Source: Loxodes magnus (lineage: Eukaryota; Ciliophora; Karyorelictea; Loxodida; Loxodidae). Taken from it: a stretch of 64,000 bases of DNA. Of this stretch, positions 24,760 to 39,000 are shown in pieces. The DNA is taken from assembly GCA_946699065.1 (NCBI GenBank), contig CAMPDV010001056.1, positions 86,329-150,328 of the forward strand, written 5' to 3'. Both the position numbers and the translations under genes were made by a program. Each line of letters starts with the position of its first letter. Position 1 is the stretch's first letter. Under the pieces are notes generated by a model that made no database searches, was not told where the DNA came from, and saw nothing but the letters and a program-made list of their open reading frames with translations.

Positions 24760-27700
24760 CGGGGTAGCCTTTTGGCGCTTTTTCCCATCTTTTAAGTTGG
24801 TCTGGAGGTTCCTAGTTGAGTCTATTATTATTGAAGGTTTTGAGAAGAAGATTATTTCTAAGAAGAAGATGTGTGAGTTAAAGATGAGGATTCTTACTTT
24901 CTCTCCCCTTTTTAGGAGGTGGTATAAAAGCCTTTCTTGAACCCTTCTACCATTTTTTTATTTATTTCTATTCTTAATTTAATTAAATTTTAACTTCATC
25001 TTCATTTGAACTGATGTTTAGGAATCTAAATTTTAATTCATCATTATTTTTGCTTCCGTTCTTTCGATTACTTTTAAAGATTGATTTTTAGAAGAAAAAT
25101 GTAGCCTTAGCTTATGTTAATTTGGTTTATTGGTTCTAATATAAGACTAACATTATGGAATTGGATCTATAAAGAATAAATATATTAAACTTCGACTATA
25201 ATAAATCATATTAACTAGATGACTAATATCTATTTTCTCTTAGTTTCTATCATAGCTTATGATATTCTTATGCTTTATTGTATTGTCTAGAATATAATAG
25301 CATGGACTTAAGCAATAAGTTCTAACTCTTACTAATAGTATTAGCACTATTTCAATTATTCTATTCTTCCTTTTTAACTACACTTGCTCTTTTTTCTTTG
25401 TACTATTTCAATTTATTGATTTGCGTCTAGAATGTATAATTGAAAAATAAAATAATAAGGCTTAAAAAGCATATAAAGTAGCTAAGGGTTTTCTATTTCC
25501 TATCTTATACTTTATTACTTTGTTTAAATTAAGGGAGATTGGATGATATTACTATTTTCTCTAATGCAAATTAAATAGCACTAAACTTTCCAAATTATAC
25601 TAGAATTTTATATTCTATTAGCTTCAGGTTTATATAGTGAAGAACCATTTCTTCGAATTTAGGTTGTATCTTAGCATAATATGCAATGATATTTAATTTT
25701 ATAAAATGAATGAAATAATCTTAACATATCTAAGATTTAGGGATTGGAGAATTGAGATATATTTGATAGGAGGATTTAAGAAACTATATATATTTGATGT
25801 TTTAAGAGCAAGTAGATGGTATATGAAGTAGATAGATGAATATAGCATTAGCTTTTTCTCTTTTAGGTATTCATTTTTGTAGTTCAGCTTATTTTAGTTT
25901 GATATCTCATTAATTTAGTTTAGTTCTAAGTTAAATTTTAATCCTTACTTGTATACAAAAACTTAGCTAAGTGAATCTGCTTGATATTTAGTGTAGCCTA
26001 AAGCTCATTAGATAGTATAATTCATAGTTGCATTTGACTTAAGTAGAAGGTAGATTCTTATAAGGATTTGCCTATATATAAAGATTATCTATGGATGACT
26101 GTTTTTAAAAGGATATAATTAGCTTAATGTAATAAATAAGTAGAATTATAATATACCTACTAAGGGATCTAAGTTAATGACTAAAATGCTTATAAGGGTG
26201 TTAGGTTTCTTAGAAGTAGAGTTATAATAGCATTGATTATATAAATAGTTGAGTAAATAAATAAAGATCTAACGAATATAAGAATTAAATGCTTTGTAAA
26301 TGTAAAGTTAGTTGTAATAAAGAGATAAATGAAATTAAACTTAAGCAGTTTGTAAAAGAATAAGCTATGCTTAATCATTTGCTTTATATCACTGAATTTC
26401 CTATAAGCTTCAAATTTCTCATTAAGTCAATCAGAATCGTATGATAAGTCTTCCATTTAGTTGAAGAATGTTCCAGATGTTTAAGCAAAATGTATAGAGA
26501 ATATCTTTATATCTACTATTCTTAAATAAAGTACTTCTTACATAGACTAATAAAGATTTAGAAAAGGAAATAAAGTTGATCTAGTAATCACTTTAAATTG
26601 GACTAGATCTGAAAATAATTCTAAGATAATTGTACCTCTAGTCTTATATTCATATATTAAGAAACTCTTATTCATATTTTAATCACATCACTACCTTATT
26701 TTTCAACTTCCTATCTTCAACCAAGTAACCATCTGTTTCCCACTTCTATCTCTTGATTTGGAATAATTTCTTAATTTTAATTTGAGTGAATTAGCAATTT
26801 CAGGAAATGTATATAAATGAGTAAACATTTAAGTTTTGAAAGAGAATGTAGTTTATAGGTTAGTTTTGATATTTATAAAGGTTAATAGGATGCAAAGTTC
26901 ATTTAATAATAGGACTTAAATAGAAATTATTAAGGCAAACTAGAAGAAAAATGTTAACGAAAACAACTCCATAAGAGATCGAGAGGGATTATTGTTTTAC
27001 ATACTTAGGAGATTATTTAGTTCTAGCTATTTGTCTAGAATAATTGTATATTGCTATATAAAATAAAGTTAAATAGATAAATAACTACATTAATAGCTAT
27101 ATAATATGTATGCAAAATTATTATGCTATCAATTCATAATACATATAAGGAATGGAAGCACCTATATTCATACTCTTTAGTTTTAAGTAGAGCAATAGAA
27201 AATTAATTAGCAGATCTAAGAGCTAATAGGTAGCATTTAATAGCAAGATTTACAAACTATTGCAACCTTTTATAAGGCAATTAATGAAAATTGTTTATAG
27301 AGAATCTTTTTCTAGGATAGATTAGATAAAAACGAAACTTATTCTATCGAACTTATTAAAGAAGCTTCATATCCTCCTATAACAAGAAAGCTGATTGGGG
27401 TTATTTATTGAAAAGTGTTAAATCTCTTTTAACTTAAAAATGAAGGTAATTAGGTTGCACGAGTGTTGTTGGTTATCTTTGATGATATTGACCAGCATAA
27501 GATGATTATAACTGTTAGCTTATCTCTAAAATTTGGAAAAGAAAATATAAGGAATGAAGTAAAAAGCATGATAAGTTTGTGAAATGATCCTCTATGATAC
27601 AATTGAATGATATCTAAAATAATTTGGACCAATATAAAAGAGTTGTGTTAAATACTATAGCAACTAGCGTTCTCAAGTATAAACTGACTTAATAATTAAA

Positions 27701-30014
27701 TACAATCATATATAGAAACAATTTATATAGCTACTTTATTTTCAAATCTATATAATTGTAGCATCTTTAATCCTCAGATTCATATTTCTTCATTATTAGC
27801 TTAATATACCCTTTTTAAAATATCAGCATCTATATCCTTCACATTGTGGTGCCTTTTATTATGAACTACTTTAAAAAGATATGCAATCGATATGTTATTA
27901 GGTAAAAGACTGGAAGGATTGATTTGTGACTAAGTACAAATGATGCATAAACTAAAGTGAAACAATATAAAAATCCTTAGAAGCTACATCCATAAAAAAG
28001 AAAAAAATACATCTAAAGTTATAAAGTAAAAGGGAAATATTTGAATTAAAGAAAACAAATATAAGATAAATATTAAGCTAGGTATTCAATCTCAGTTGGA
28101 ATATAACTTTAACCTATTTTTTTCCTTAACTCTAATGCTAAAAGCTGAAGAATTTGTATCTAAAGAATAAATAGCTCATAAGTTATTTGAGCTGAGATTT
28201 TTCATAAAGATTAAACTTACTCAATTATTAGATTTCTTTGCTCATTATTCTTGCTTAGATTTCAGAAAGCAAATGGAATTGAAGCTACAAACTCTTTACT
28301 TGAGCTTTTATCATCTATGCTTATGACTTGATAATAAGCCATAAAGTATTGATATTTAACTTTGTTGGTTATTCTAGAATATTACATAAGCAACTGAAAG
28401 TAATTCATATTAGCTAAGTCTTTGAAGTAGTTTATAATTCTTCTTTATTAAGTATATATTTAAGGTATTTATTATTCATTTCTATATCATATGACTTTAG
28501 TTACTACTTCAATATCCTTTTAGTGCTTCGTGTATTTTATACCTCACTCATGTTAGAAACAGTTATATTAATAGAGCTCTCATAGAAACGAGAGTGCATA
28601 GTAATAGCATTTATTTAGTATGTCTATTAGGAGTTTAAATATAGTTGTATCTAGGATTTATATATCAGTATTATAGAAAAGTTTAAATAAGAAAGGATTT
28701 AGATTTAGGAAATTGGCCAAATTAGTCAAAATCAAAATTCCTTTAACAAAGTAGATAGAATTGGAAGCTTTGAAGTTTAGGTATATTTTGTGGATATGAA
28801 TCAGCTATAAATATATAAAAGAAGAGCTTAAAAGAACCAAATAGAACAACAGAAAGAGATAAGTATATGTGAACAAGTTATTTAGATGTAATTCTTAATG
28901 CTTATAGTCTAAAATTGTAAGATAGCCTAGTCCTTGGTTATCTGATTATATTAAGTAAAATAAACTTTTTCCTTGGAACCTCCTTTTGAGGCTAAATTTG
29001 AATATACTTATCTAGGATTGGCTTGCTTAGAGTAAATTCTATACATAGTAGAAATTTGAGCAGTTGAGCAATCTACACCTTTCAATCTACAAAGATGTTC
29101 TGAAAATGATGGCTCTAAATATACTAAATGTAATTAAACAATCAAACAATTTTAACTAATATATATTCTAAATTATTTACCCTCTATTATCTTAAAACTA
29201 AGCAATCATATCATTTTAAAGGTTTTAATAAGTCTTTTAAAAATAGACAGAGAAATAAGAAAAACCTTTATTTTTGGTTTAATAATATTAGAAAAATAGT
29301 GCTTAGTTATAAAGCTCTTCATTTCAACTAATGAGCATATAATAAGATACTCATTATATCAAATGAAGGGTATCAAAGCCTAAAATTTATTATTTTTACT
29401 GCTTTTAGAATGTGCAAATCTTTGAAGTATTAAGTGAGGAACCTTGAAAGGAAGTACTAGAAACTCTAAGAAACTAAATATTATTATTTCATTAACCTTG
29501 GGAATGAATATTCTAACTGTGTTGACAGCGCTTTATGGTGCTAAAAGCTAAATTTAGTAAATTACTACTGAGAGAACTTTCCAAAATATTATTTAATTCA
29601 GTTATATTTCTTATTTAACTAAATCCGCTTATTTTATCCTTATCTTCTATTTTTTCTCTTCTATCTATCTTTCGATCATCAATTTCAAAAGTTTCCTAAG
29701 CATTTTCATAGAAGAAAATTCTTAATATTTTTCGAAATCAGCAAGTAAAAAAGAAGTTAGCTTAAAAGACAGTTCTTTAACTAAGAACCAGCATGCACCT
29801 AAAATCTAAAAATGCCTAGTTTCACTTTCATTTGCCTTAGTATGTTATTATAACGATATACTTAGTAGTTATTTTAACTAATAAAAACACTTTATAAAAA
29901 GGCTAAATAAACGGATATTAACTAATATTAAAATACTTGTTTTTTTCGTTTATAGCCGTATAAAATCAATGTCGGTTACTATTTAAGGAGCGTAAAATAA
30001 TCAAAATAATAATA
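24760..30014. other. AT-rich region between Gag-like copy 2 and the LNR gene
   Basis: G+C stays somewhat elevated to about 24,950, then the sequence is AT-rich. No protein motif or RNA gene was recognised in 25.0-30.0 kb on either strand. The last few hundred bases presumably hold the promoter of the giant LNR gene, but no element could be identified. Confidence 0.45.
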
Positions 30015-33000
30015 ATGAAAGCCTTCCTTAGTGCTTTTCTTATTACTTCTTTTTTCGCTGTCAATGCGATGTATTAAAGCTATTTACCTGAAAAGAACTG
30101 GAAAGATTGTCCTGATGCAGATACTATTTACAGTCTTATGCTGGAGATAGAGGATGTTGTTAAGCAAAAGGATATCTATGTGACCTAAGTAGCTGAGCCT
30201 AATAATAAAATCCTCAAAGATTTTAGGTCAGAGCTAAATTTAGCCTATGAGGCTGCCTTAAAATGGGATACTGATTCGAATCATTTATAGGAACACATCA
30301 AGAATAAAGAGGCTAATGAAGAGCTCGAACTGTAGAGAGGATTTGTTGATGCAGAATTCTGGAAGATATCAGGAAAATATATCACAGACTTCACTAAGAA
30401 TGCTAAATACCCTGATATACCTGACGAAGCAAGTACACTCCAAAGCTTATAAGGACCAATAGACTGGTACAGCTCATATGGTCAGAGAATTCGAGGATAT
30501 TTAATTCCTAAAGTGAATGGAAAGTATACATTTTGGATAGCTTCTGATGATGAATCTGAATTATACCTCAGTACTTCAGGAAATCCTGCTGATAAAAAAT
30601 AAATTGCATACTTAAGAAAATAGACAAGCATTAGTAATTTCAATGCAGCTCTCTCTCAAAAATCCAAGGAAATATACTTGATTGCTGAATAGCCATATTA
30701 CATAGAAGTTTTGCATAAAGATGCAGGTGAATCTGATCATGTAGAAGTAGCATGGAAAGGACCTGGAATTGAATAATAAATAATAAGTGGAGATTATTTA
30801 GCAGGTTACTTTGTAAACAAAAAAACAGTGGAAGCTTAGAATGATCTCTCAAGCCACGACAAACTAAGATCAATAAAAAGTTCTCTAGCCTCTGAAGAAG
30901 CTACACAGGATCTTTTCTCTGCTATAGAATCTTTAAATGACAACTGTAATAGTGAAGAATGCTTATCTTCTTATGAGCTTCTAATCAATACTTGCAACTA
31001 ATTAATTGATTGCTATGAAAAAGAATTGTCAAATCTTCCTTCATTGACAAATTAAACTTACGTGGATACCATGAAAACTCTAACAGAAGACTTGAAATAT
31101 TCTATTGATTAATGTGAAGGCAAAGTTTGTCCAGATAAAGCAGACTCTTCGTTCAATTACTTAAAGTCCTGTTAGGAAGAATGCAAAGATAGTCCTATGG
31201 AAAGCGAATTTACTGGAGATACTACATGTACCTCAGGTCTTAGATGTTATCATGAAACTGGTATTGGAACAATTAGAGCGAAGGATTAAGGAGAGGTCTA
31301 TGTCTATGCACTTTACTCATTGTTGTAGCCAAATTATTATTCTTACGAAGATGAAAGTACAAATACACGTGAAAAAATAATTTCGCTTCCTTATGGTAAT
31401 TTTTATGTCTACCCAACTTCAAAGAATAGACTTGGAATGTTTGTTTATGAATTAGAAGGAGTTACCCTCGAAATAGGATCGGTAAATGACTAATGGAATG
31501 AACTTTGGGTAATTTTCGATTCAAAGACATATAATTTAACTGTATAATTGAATGATAAAAGGAAGTATGAAAACGTAACAGAATGGGATAAAAATGGAAA
31601 AGGATTGATTATTAATATGGAACCAAGGCCTAATCAATACACGTTCTATGGTAATCTTCCTTTCTGCTACTAAAATACAATTATATACAGTGAAGATGAT
31701 ATTCCAGAAGATTTTCCTGACATTCCGACACCAGAACCATAGCCAAATAATTCATGCTATTCCACTTATAGTAGTTCTGCTTAACTTCAAATGGAATCTA
31801 TAAATTGTACCAACGTAACAGTTACACCTACAGGAGATCCCACCCCAAGTAATGACTAACTTTGCTTGAATGAAACCTAATCAGTAGCTTATGAAGTACT
31901 TCCTTATTTTTTAAGTGATTATACATTCTATATAACTTTTGGATTTGACATACTTGGTGACTCTTAAGTAGTTTTATTGCCAGATAAAGTTTAACTTATC
32001 GTTGAATAAGAAGAATCTGGATAAAACTATCAAGTGATTATAAGTAACTCTGAAGAGAATTATGTAGTAGGAAATCTTGATAAGACATAGTGGAATAGTT
32101 TACTTATCTTCTATAACTTGGACACAGTTACATATCAAGTTACTTTGAATAAAGATCAAGCCATAGCAGTTAAGTTCTAAAATAATGTTAGATCTCAAGA
32201 TAAAACCTTCATTCTAAAGGGTTCTAACATTTGCTACAAAACCTTTTTGTATACTCCTTATGTTATTAATGATACAACTCTGCCATCAGATATACCAACT
32301 GACCCCTTTGACCCTGAACCTAGTCCTGGGTAGTGCAAATAATTAAGTCAATGCAAGAATGAAATGATTGGAGATGGCTTATGCTAACCTGAATGTTTAA
32401 TTAAAGAATGCGAGTATGATAGAGGTGATTGCTTAACTCCAAATTCTACTCACTGTGCTCCAGACTGCTAAAGGAACTTTATTGGCGATAGAATCTGTTA
32501 AGATGCCTGCAACAATGCTGCTTGCAATTATGATTGCTAAGATTGTATGTATCCCAATGAAAATCTTTGCTTCGAAGGATGTACTTGGGGAATGATTAAC
32601 AATGGAGAATGTGAATCTAGATGTAACAATGCTCTATGTGATTTCGATGGATTTGATTGCAGATATCCTAATCTCAATAAATGCAATGAAGAATGCTATT
32701 GGAGATAAGTTGGGGACTCATACTGTGATTAGTAGTGCAACACTTTGGATTGCTAGTATGATGGAGGAGACTGTGTTTATCCAAATCAATATTATTGCGC
32801 CGAAGGATGTCTTTGGGATTGGTTGAATGATGGAATTTGCGAACCTGAATGCTAGAATTCTGATTGCTAAAATGATCTACCAGACTGTAGTGAAGAATGC
32901 TAGGTTGAATGTTCATCTGGATGTTGCTATGCATAGCTAGGAGATGGAATATGCTAAAGTCAATGTAATAATGCAGAATGCTTCTACGATTAAGAAGACT

Positions 33001-36000
33001 GTACTACTTGCTCAAAGGAATGCACCTGGTCTTCAGTAGGAGATGGAAAATGCGATTAACAATGTAATATCGATACATGCCAATTTGATGGCGGGGACTG
33101 TGATAGACCTCCAATCGCACATCCATGTGGAGATACCTGCAACTAAGGAACTATTGGAGATGGAATTTGCAATTTAGAATGCAATACTGAAGAATGTGAT
33201 TTTGATAAAGGTGACTGTATATTCCCAAACAACAACTTCTGTTGGCTTGGATGTTAGAAATCACAGGTAAACAATGATATATGTGAACCTCCTTGCCAAG
33301 TAGAATAATGTGATTTTGATGGATAAGATTGTACTCCAAGCAAAGAAACAGCTATTTTCTAAGAAGATTTTGAAAGTGGAAACCTCAATAAATGGGTAGG
33401 AAAAGAAGAATCTTTAACTTCTGGTACTTTGACTCATGATCCTTTGAATTCTGATAATACCGTTTTAACTTTCACTTCAGAGAATATAGATGGAGATATT
33501 TTCACTCCTTTACTTGAATCACCAACAGGAAGCTATGTGGTTTGCTTCAATTATCTCGCTATGTCTAAATAAAATAGTGAAGTAGAAAATATTGGAGGAT
33601 CTGTTGGAGTTGGTAACGAAGAAGAAATAGTATGACTTGCAAGTACTGATAAAGACTTTTATGAAGATAATGTAAAAGCAATGCATCTTCCATACAGTGA
33701 ATCTTGGTAAAAATATTGTTTAACTTTCAATGACTTTAACGAACCAGGATCTCTACGTATTGTTTTCTAAGACAGAGTTTCACCAGCTGGTGACTGTTAT
33801 TTCGATGACATTGTTATAATTGCTTTAGATACTGTTGAAAATATTTATGATCAAGTTGCATAATTAGCTTCAGCTAAATTGATATTTGACGATAATTTCG
33901 AGGAAGGAAATCTAGCAAATAATTGGAATGAGCAAACTGAAGAAGGATTTTTGTCTAGTATAGTATCTGATCCAAAAGATGAAGCTAATAAAGTTCTCTA
34001 AATAACTACTTAAGATGAGTTATATAGTTTACCTTTCTTCAGTCCTACAGATTAATATATTGTTGCATTTAAGTATTTGGGTGTATCTGATGGATCAGTC
34101 AAATCAGGTGGATAAATTGGTTTTTGCTAATAAGATGAAAGTGGAATTATAACTAATCCATTCTACATTGGATCCACTTCAACATTTGAGCAATTTGATT
34201 AAGTAGCTGCAAGACTCCCTGATACTAACCAATGGGAAACAGTCGTAATAGCTTTCACTGATATTTTCAAGCAAGATAGCCAAAAGATAGCTTTAATTAT
34301 TAGAGATTTTGTTGGAGAAAAGTATGGTAATGTATACTTCGATGATATTCAAGTTTATAGTATTCAACCGACAAAGTCTAAAGCAGAAACAAATAAAGAA
34401 AATGAAATTACTAAAGTATTTTAAGAAAATCAAAAATACTAAAGTTAAGTAGAAGAATATTCATCATATCCAAATGAAAAGTTCTGTGCTGAAGGATGTC
34501 CTCATAGTTGGATTAATGATGGCGCTTGCAATCCTCCTTGCTAAGTTGCTGATTGTTTCTATGATCGCTTTGATTGTATTCCAGCAGAAGAATGTGCTCC
34601 TGGATGCAACAAAAATCAATTAGGTAACAGAATATGTGAAGATGCTTGCAATGTTGCTGAATGCTAATTCGATAATTAAGATTGTGAATTTTGCAATAAG
34701 AACTGTACACTTTCTATGATAAACGATGATATTTGCGAAGATGAATGCTTTGTTAAAGAGTGTAAAATGGATGGTTCTGACTGTTTAAGAGAAACAGAAA
34801 ATTATTGTGCTGAAGGATGTAGCTAAGACATGCTTGGAAACGGAATTTGTGATTAAGGTTGCTTTAGCAAGCAATGCTAATATGATCACAACGATTGCTT
34901 GGACTATTGTCAAGAAAAATGTTTGAAATCTCAATTAGGAAATGGTCGTTGCAACATTGAGTGCTACAATTAGCAATGCGATTTCGATAAAGGTGATTGT
35001 GATGCTTGTGCTACAGAATGTTCTCCTTGTTCACTAGCAAACTTAATGTGTGATTAAAGCTGTAATACTGAAGCTTGCTAATTTGATGGCGGAGATTGTG
35101 AAGATACTTGCAATGATTAAGGTTGCAAACTTTCACAAATTAACAATGGAATATGCAATCCTGAGTGTTAGACAGAATCTTGCTAATTTGATGGAACTGA
35201 TTGTTGGTTAGATGAAGAATGCTCTTATGGTTGTGCTGATAAAATGGTTAATGATGGAACTTGCTAAATTTAGTGTTGGAACAAAGATTGCAATTGGGAC
35301 GGGAAAGATTGCACAGCTCCTTTCTGTTCTGAGGGATGCTTAGAATCTTAAGTAAGTAATGGAATTTGCGAAACTGAATGTTATAACGAAGATTGTAAGT
35401 TTGATGGTTCTGATTGTACTCCTCCAACAAGTTGTGCTGAGGGATGTTTATACAGCGATCTTAATGATGGAATTTGCTAAGCTGCATGCTAGGTAGAAAG
35501 TTGCGACTTTGATTAGAATGATTGCAAGCCAGAAAATGAATGTGCCAAAGACTGTCCATATAGAAATGTTGGTGATGGTATATGCGATCCTGCTTGCAAT
35601 AATGAATAATGTGATTATGATTCTGGAGATTGTGATGAACCAGATTATTGCAATGAAAACTGTAGAACAGATTATATTAACAATGGATACTGTGACGAAG
35701 AATGTTTAACTGAATCATGCTAATTTGATGGTCTTGATTGTGACGAATGTACAAGACAAGGCTGCGTAGCTTCATTCAAAGGAGATGGAGTTTGTAATTA
35801 GATTTGTAATACAGCTGAATGCAATTATGATAATGGTGATTGTGAACCTTGGTGTGCTTCTGAATGCAACCCTAAATACATTAACGATGGAGTATGCGAT
35901 TTAGTTTGTTACAATAAATAATGTAACTTTGATGGAGAAGACTGTGATGATAGATGTTCATGGGATTGCTTAAATGCTTGGATAGCAGACGGAAAATGTG

Positions 36001-39000
36001 ATGGAGCATGCAATATAGAGCAGTGTAATTTCGATGGAAAAGATTGTGACAAAAAATGTTCGTTAGAATGCTAAGGAAAAATGGGAAATGGAAATTGTGA
36101 TGAAGAATGCGATTATGCTGAATGCAACTATGACGGACGTGATTGTGAACCTCAATGTTAGTTAGGATGCTACGCAAGTATGATAAATGATGGAATGTGT
36201 AACGCAGAATGTATGAACGCAAATTGTAATTACGACGAAGATGATTGCGAAGATAGATGCACTTATGACTGCTTGAATGAAAATCTTGGTGAGGAGTTTG
36301 CTAATAAGCTTGCAATGTAGAAAGATGCAATTTTGATAATGGAGATTGCGCAATATATACATGCGCTGAGGCATGTATAACTACTGATCTTGGAAATAAA
36401 GTTTTGCGATATGCATTGTAATTTCGCTTAATGTAATTGGGATAATGGAGACTGTGTACCACCAGGCTTTGTCAGTCCTGATTGCAATGAAACTTGGATT
36501 GGAGACGGAATATGTTAAGAAGACTGTAACAATGAATTTGGTAGATATGATGAAGGAGATTGCAACAAAACTGAAGGTTGTACTTGCAGTTAAGAAATGT
36601 TGGGTGATGAAATTTGTGACAGAGGATTGTAATACTTATGAGTGCTCTTTTGATCTTGGAGATTGCAATAGATGTGAATGTCCATTTGCTTGGTTAGGAG
36701 ACTTAAATGTGATAAAGAATGTAATATTCCAGAAATGTAACTATGATAACGATGATTGCAAGCAAGGTGGTACTATTGACCTCAACTATTTATTGTACAA
36801 CAGAATGTAAATGGGAAGAAATCGGAAATGGTGTGTGCGATGTGGCCTGCAATACTTCTTTGTGCTATTACGATAAAGGAGATTGCATTTAAGAATATCT
36901 TCCAAATACAACACATTGTACAGAAAAATTGTAGATGGAATGATTTAGGAAATGCTCAGTGTGATGCCTCTTGTAATGATTTTAGCCTGTGTTTAGACTT
37001 TGGTGATTGTGATCCTTTCAACGAATAAAAATTGTGCAGAAAATTGTTGGTGGGAAATAAGTAGGAAATGGAATATGTAATCCAGATTGTAACGTAGAAT
37101 AATGCAATTTTGATAAATAAGACTGTGATAATAAATGTATTCAGAATAGTACCTGGATGTGTACATTTATTAGCAGATGGATTCTGCGATGATGAGTGCA
37201 ATTTAGAAGAATGCGGTTGGGATCAAGGAGATTGTATTTTATCCAAATTGCGTGGTATTGTGACAAAGACTGTCTTTGGTCAATGATTGGAGATGGAATA
37301 AGTTTAACCAGCTTGTGTAGCAAGCAAATTATGTGGTAATGATATTGATGATAATTAAAAATTCAACTGAATGCGTACCAGGATGCTCAAAAAATCTTGT
37401 AGGTATGGATTTTGTGATTAATAGTGTAATAATATGAAGACTGTCACTGGATGAAGCTGATTGTGACTTCTGCGCGATGTGATGTGCTTGGTCATTAAGT
37501 AGGAGATGGAAACTGTAATGATCCTTGCTATGTAGAATCTTGCTGGTATGATAATCTCGATAGCATAAAAACTCCAAAACCTGAAGGTTACTGCGGTAAA
37601 GAAGAATGTTCTATTCAAAATCTTGGAAAATGGAGTATGCAACCCTGAATGTAACAATCTTGACTGTAATATGGATAACGGAGATTGTGTTTATCCTAGT
37701 GAGCCTTATTGTAACAAAGATTGTACATATGATATGATTAAATGATGGAACTTGCTAAGAGACTTGCTAAAATGAATTATGTAGTTGGGATGGTGATGAT
37801 TGCAATAATTATTGTGCTGAGGAATGTCCTCCTTTACTTTTAGGAAATGGAAAATGCGATCTTGCTTGTAATGTTACTGAATGTGATTTCGATTAAGGTG
37901 AATGCAATTACCCAGGTCCTTTATATTGTAGCGAGGGATGTAGATGGGAATGGGTTGGAGATAAGGTTTGCGACGAAATTTGCAACATAGAAGAGTGTTA
38001 TTTCGATTCAGATGATTGCGCAAATATAGAAGAATGTGATGAAGGTTGCAAATGGTCTTAAATTGGAGATGGAGTATGCTAAGAATAATGCTTAACTGAA
38101 AGATGCCATCACGATGATAATGATTGCGAATAATGCGGAGATAAAGGATGCTTAATTTCATGGATAGGAGACTAACATTGCGATACAGAATGCGAAGTTC
38201 CTGAATGTTTCAACGATGGAAATGATTGCATTACTTTCCCAGTAGAACCATGTGCTGAAGGATGTGAAGAATATATGGTTGGAGATGGATTATGCTAAGA
38301 AGAATGTTTCTTACCTCAATGCTAATATGATAAAGACGATTGTATAGATTATTGTACTGCTGATTGCTTAAAGTAATTTATAAAACGATTTAGTTTGTTG
38401 ATATTGAATGTTATAATGAAGCTTGTAAATGGGATGGTGGAGACTGTGATTTATGTGCCGATGGATGCGCTCCTGGAATGATTGGAAACTCAAAATGTGA
38501 CTTAGCTTGCAATACAACTTAATGTTCATTTGATGGAGGTGACTGTGTCGAAGAATGTTCACCAGGATGTTCATTAAACTACATCAACGATGGAACTTGT
38601 GACAAAGAATGTTGGAACTAGAATTGTAGCTATGATGGAAATGATTGCTTTATAGAAAGTGAATGTGCTCCAGATTGTTCTTAGTCTCAAATTGACAATG
38701 GAGTTTGTGAAGCTGAATGCTACCAATGTAGAGTGTAATTGGGATGGAAATGATTGCACTGTAGATCTTTGCCAGTCCTGGATGTTAAGCTACTATGATA
38801 GACAATGGAATATGCAATACAGAATGCCCTTACTCAATCTTGTTTCTATGATGGAAAATGATTGCTATGAGTAAACCTACCTGTACTGAAGGATGTCCAA
38901 TTAGCATGCTTGGAGACGGAATATGTGATGAAGCATGCAATGTTTGTTGAATGCGAATACGATGAAAATGATTGTGCACCTCCTGAAGATTTATGTGCTC

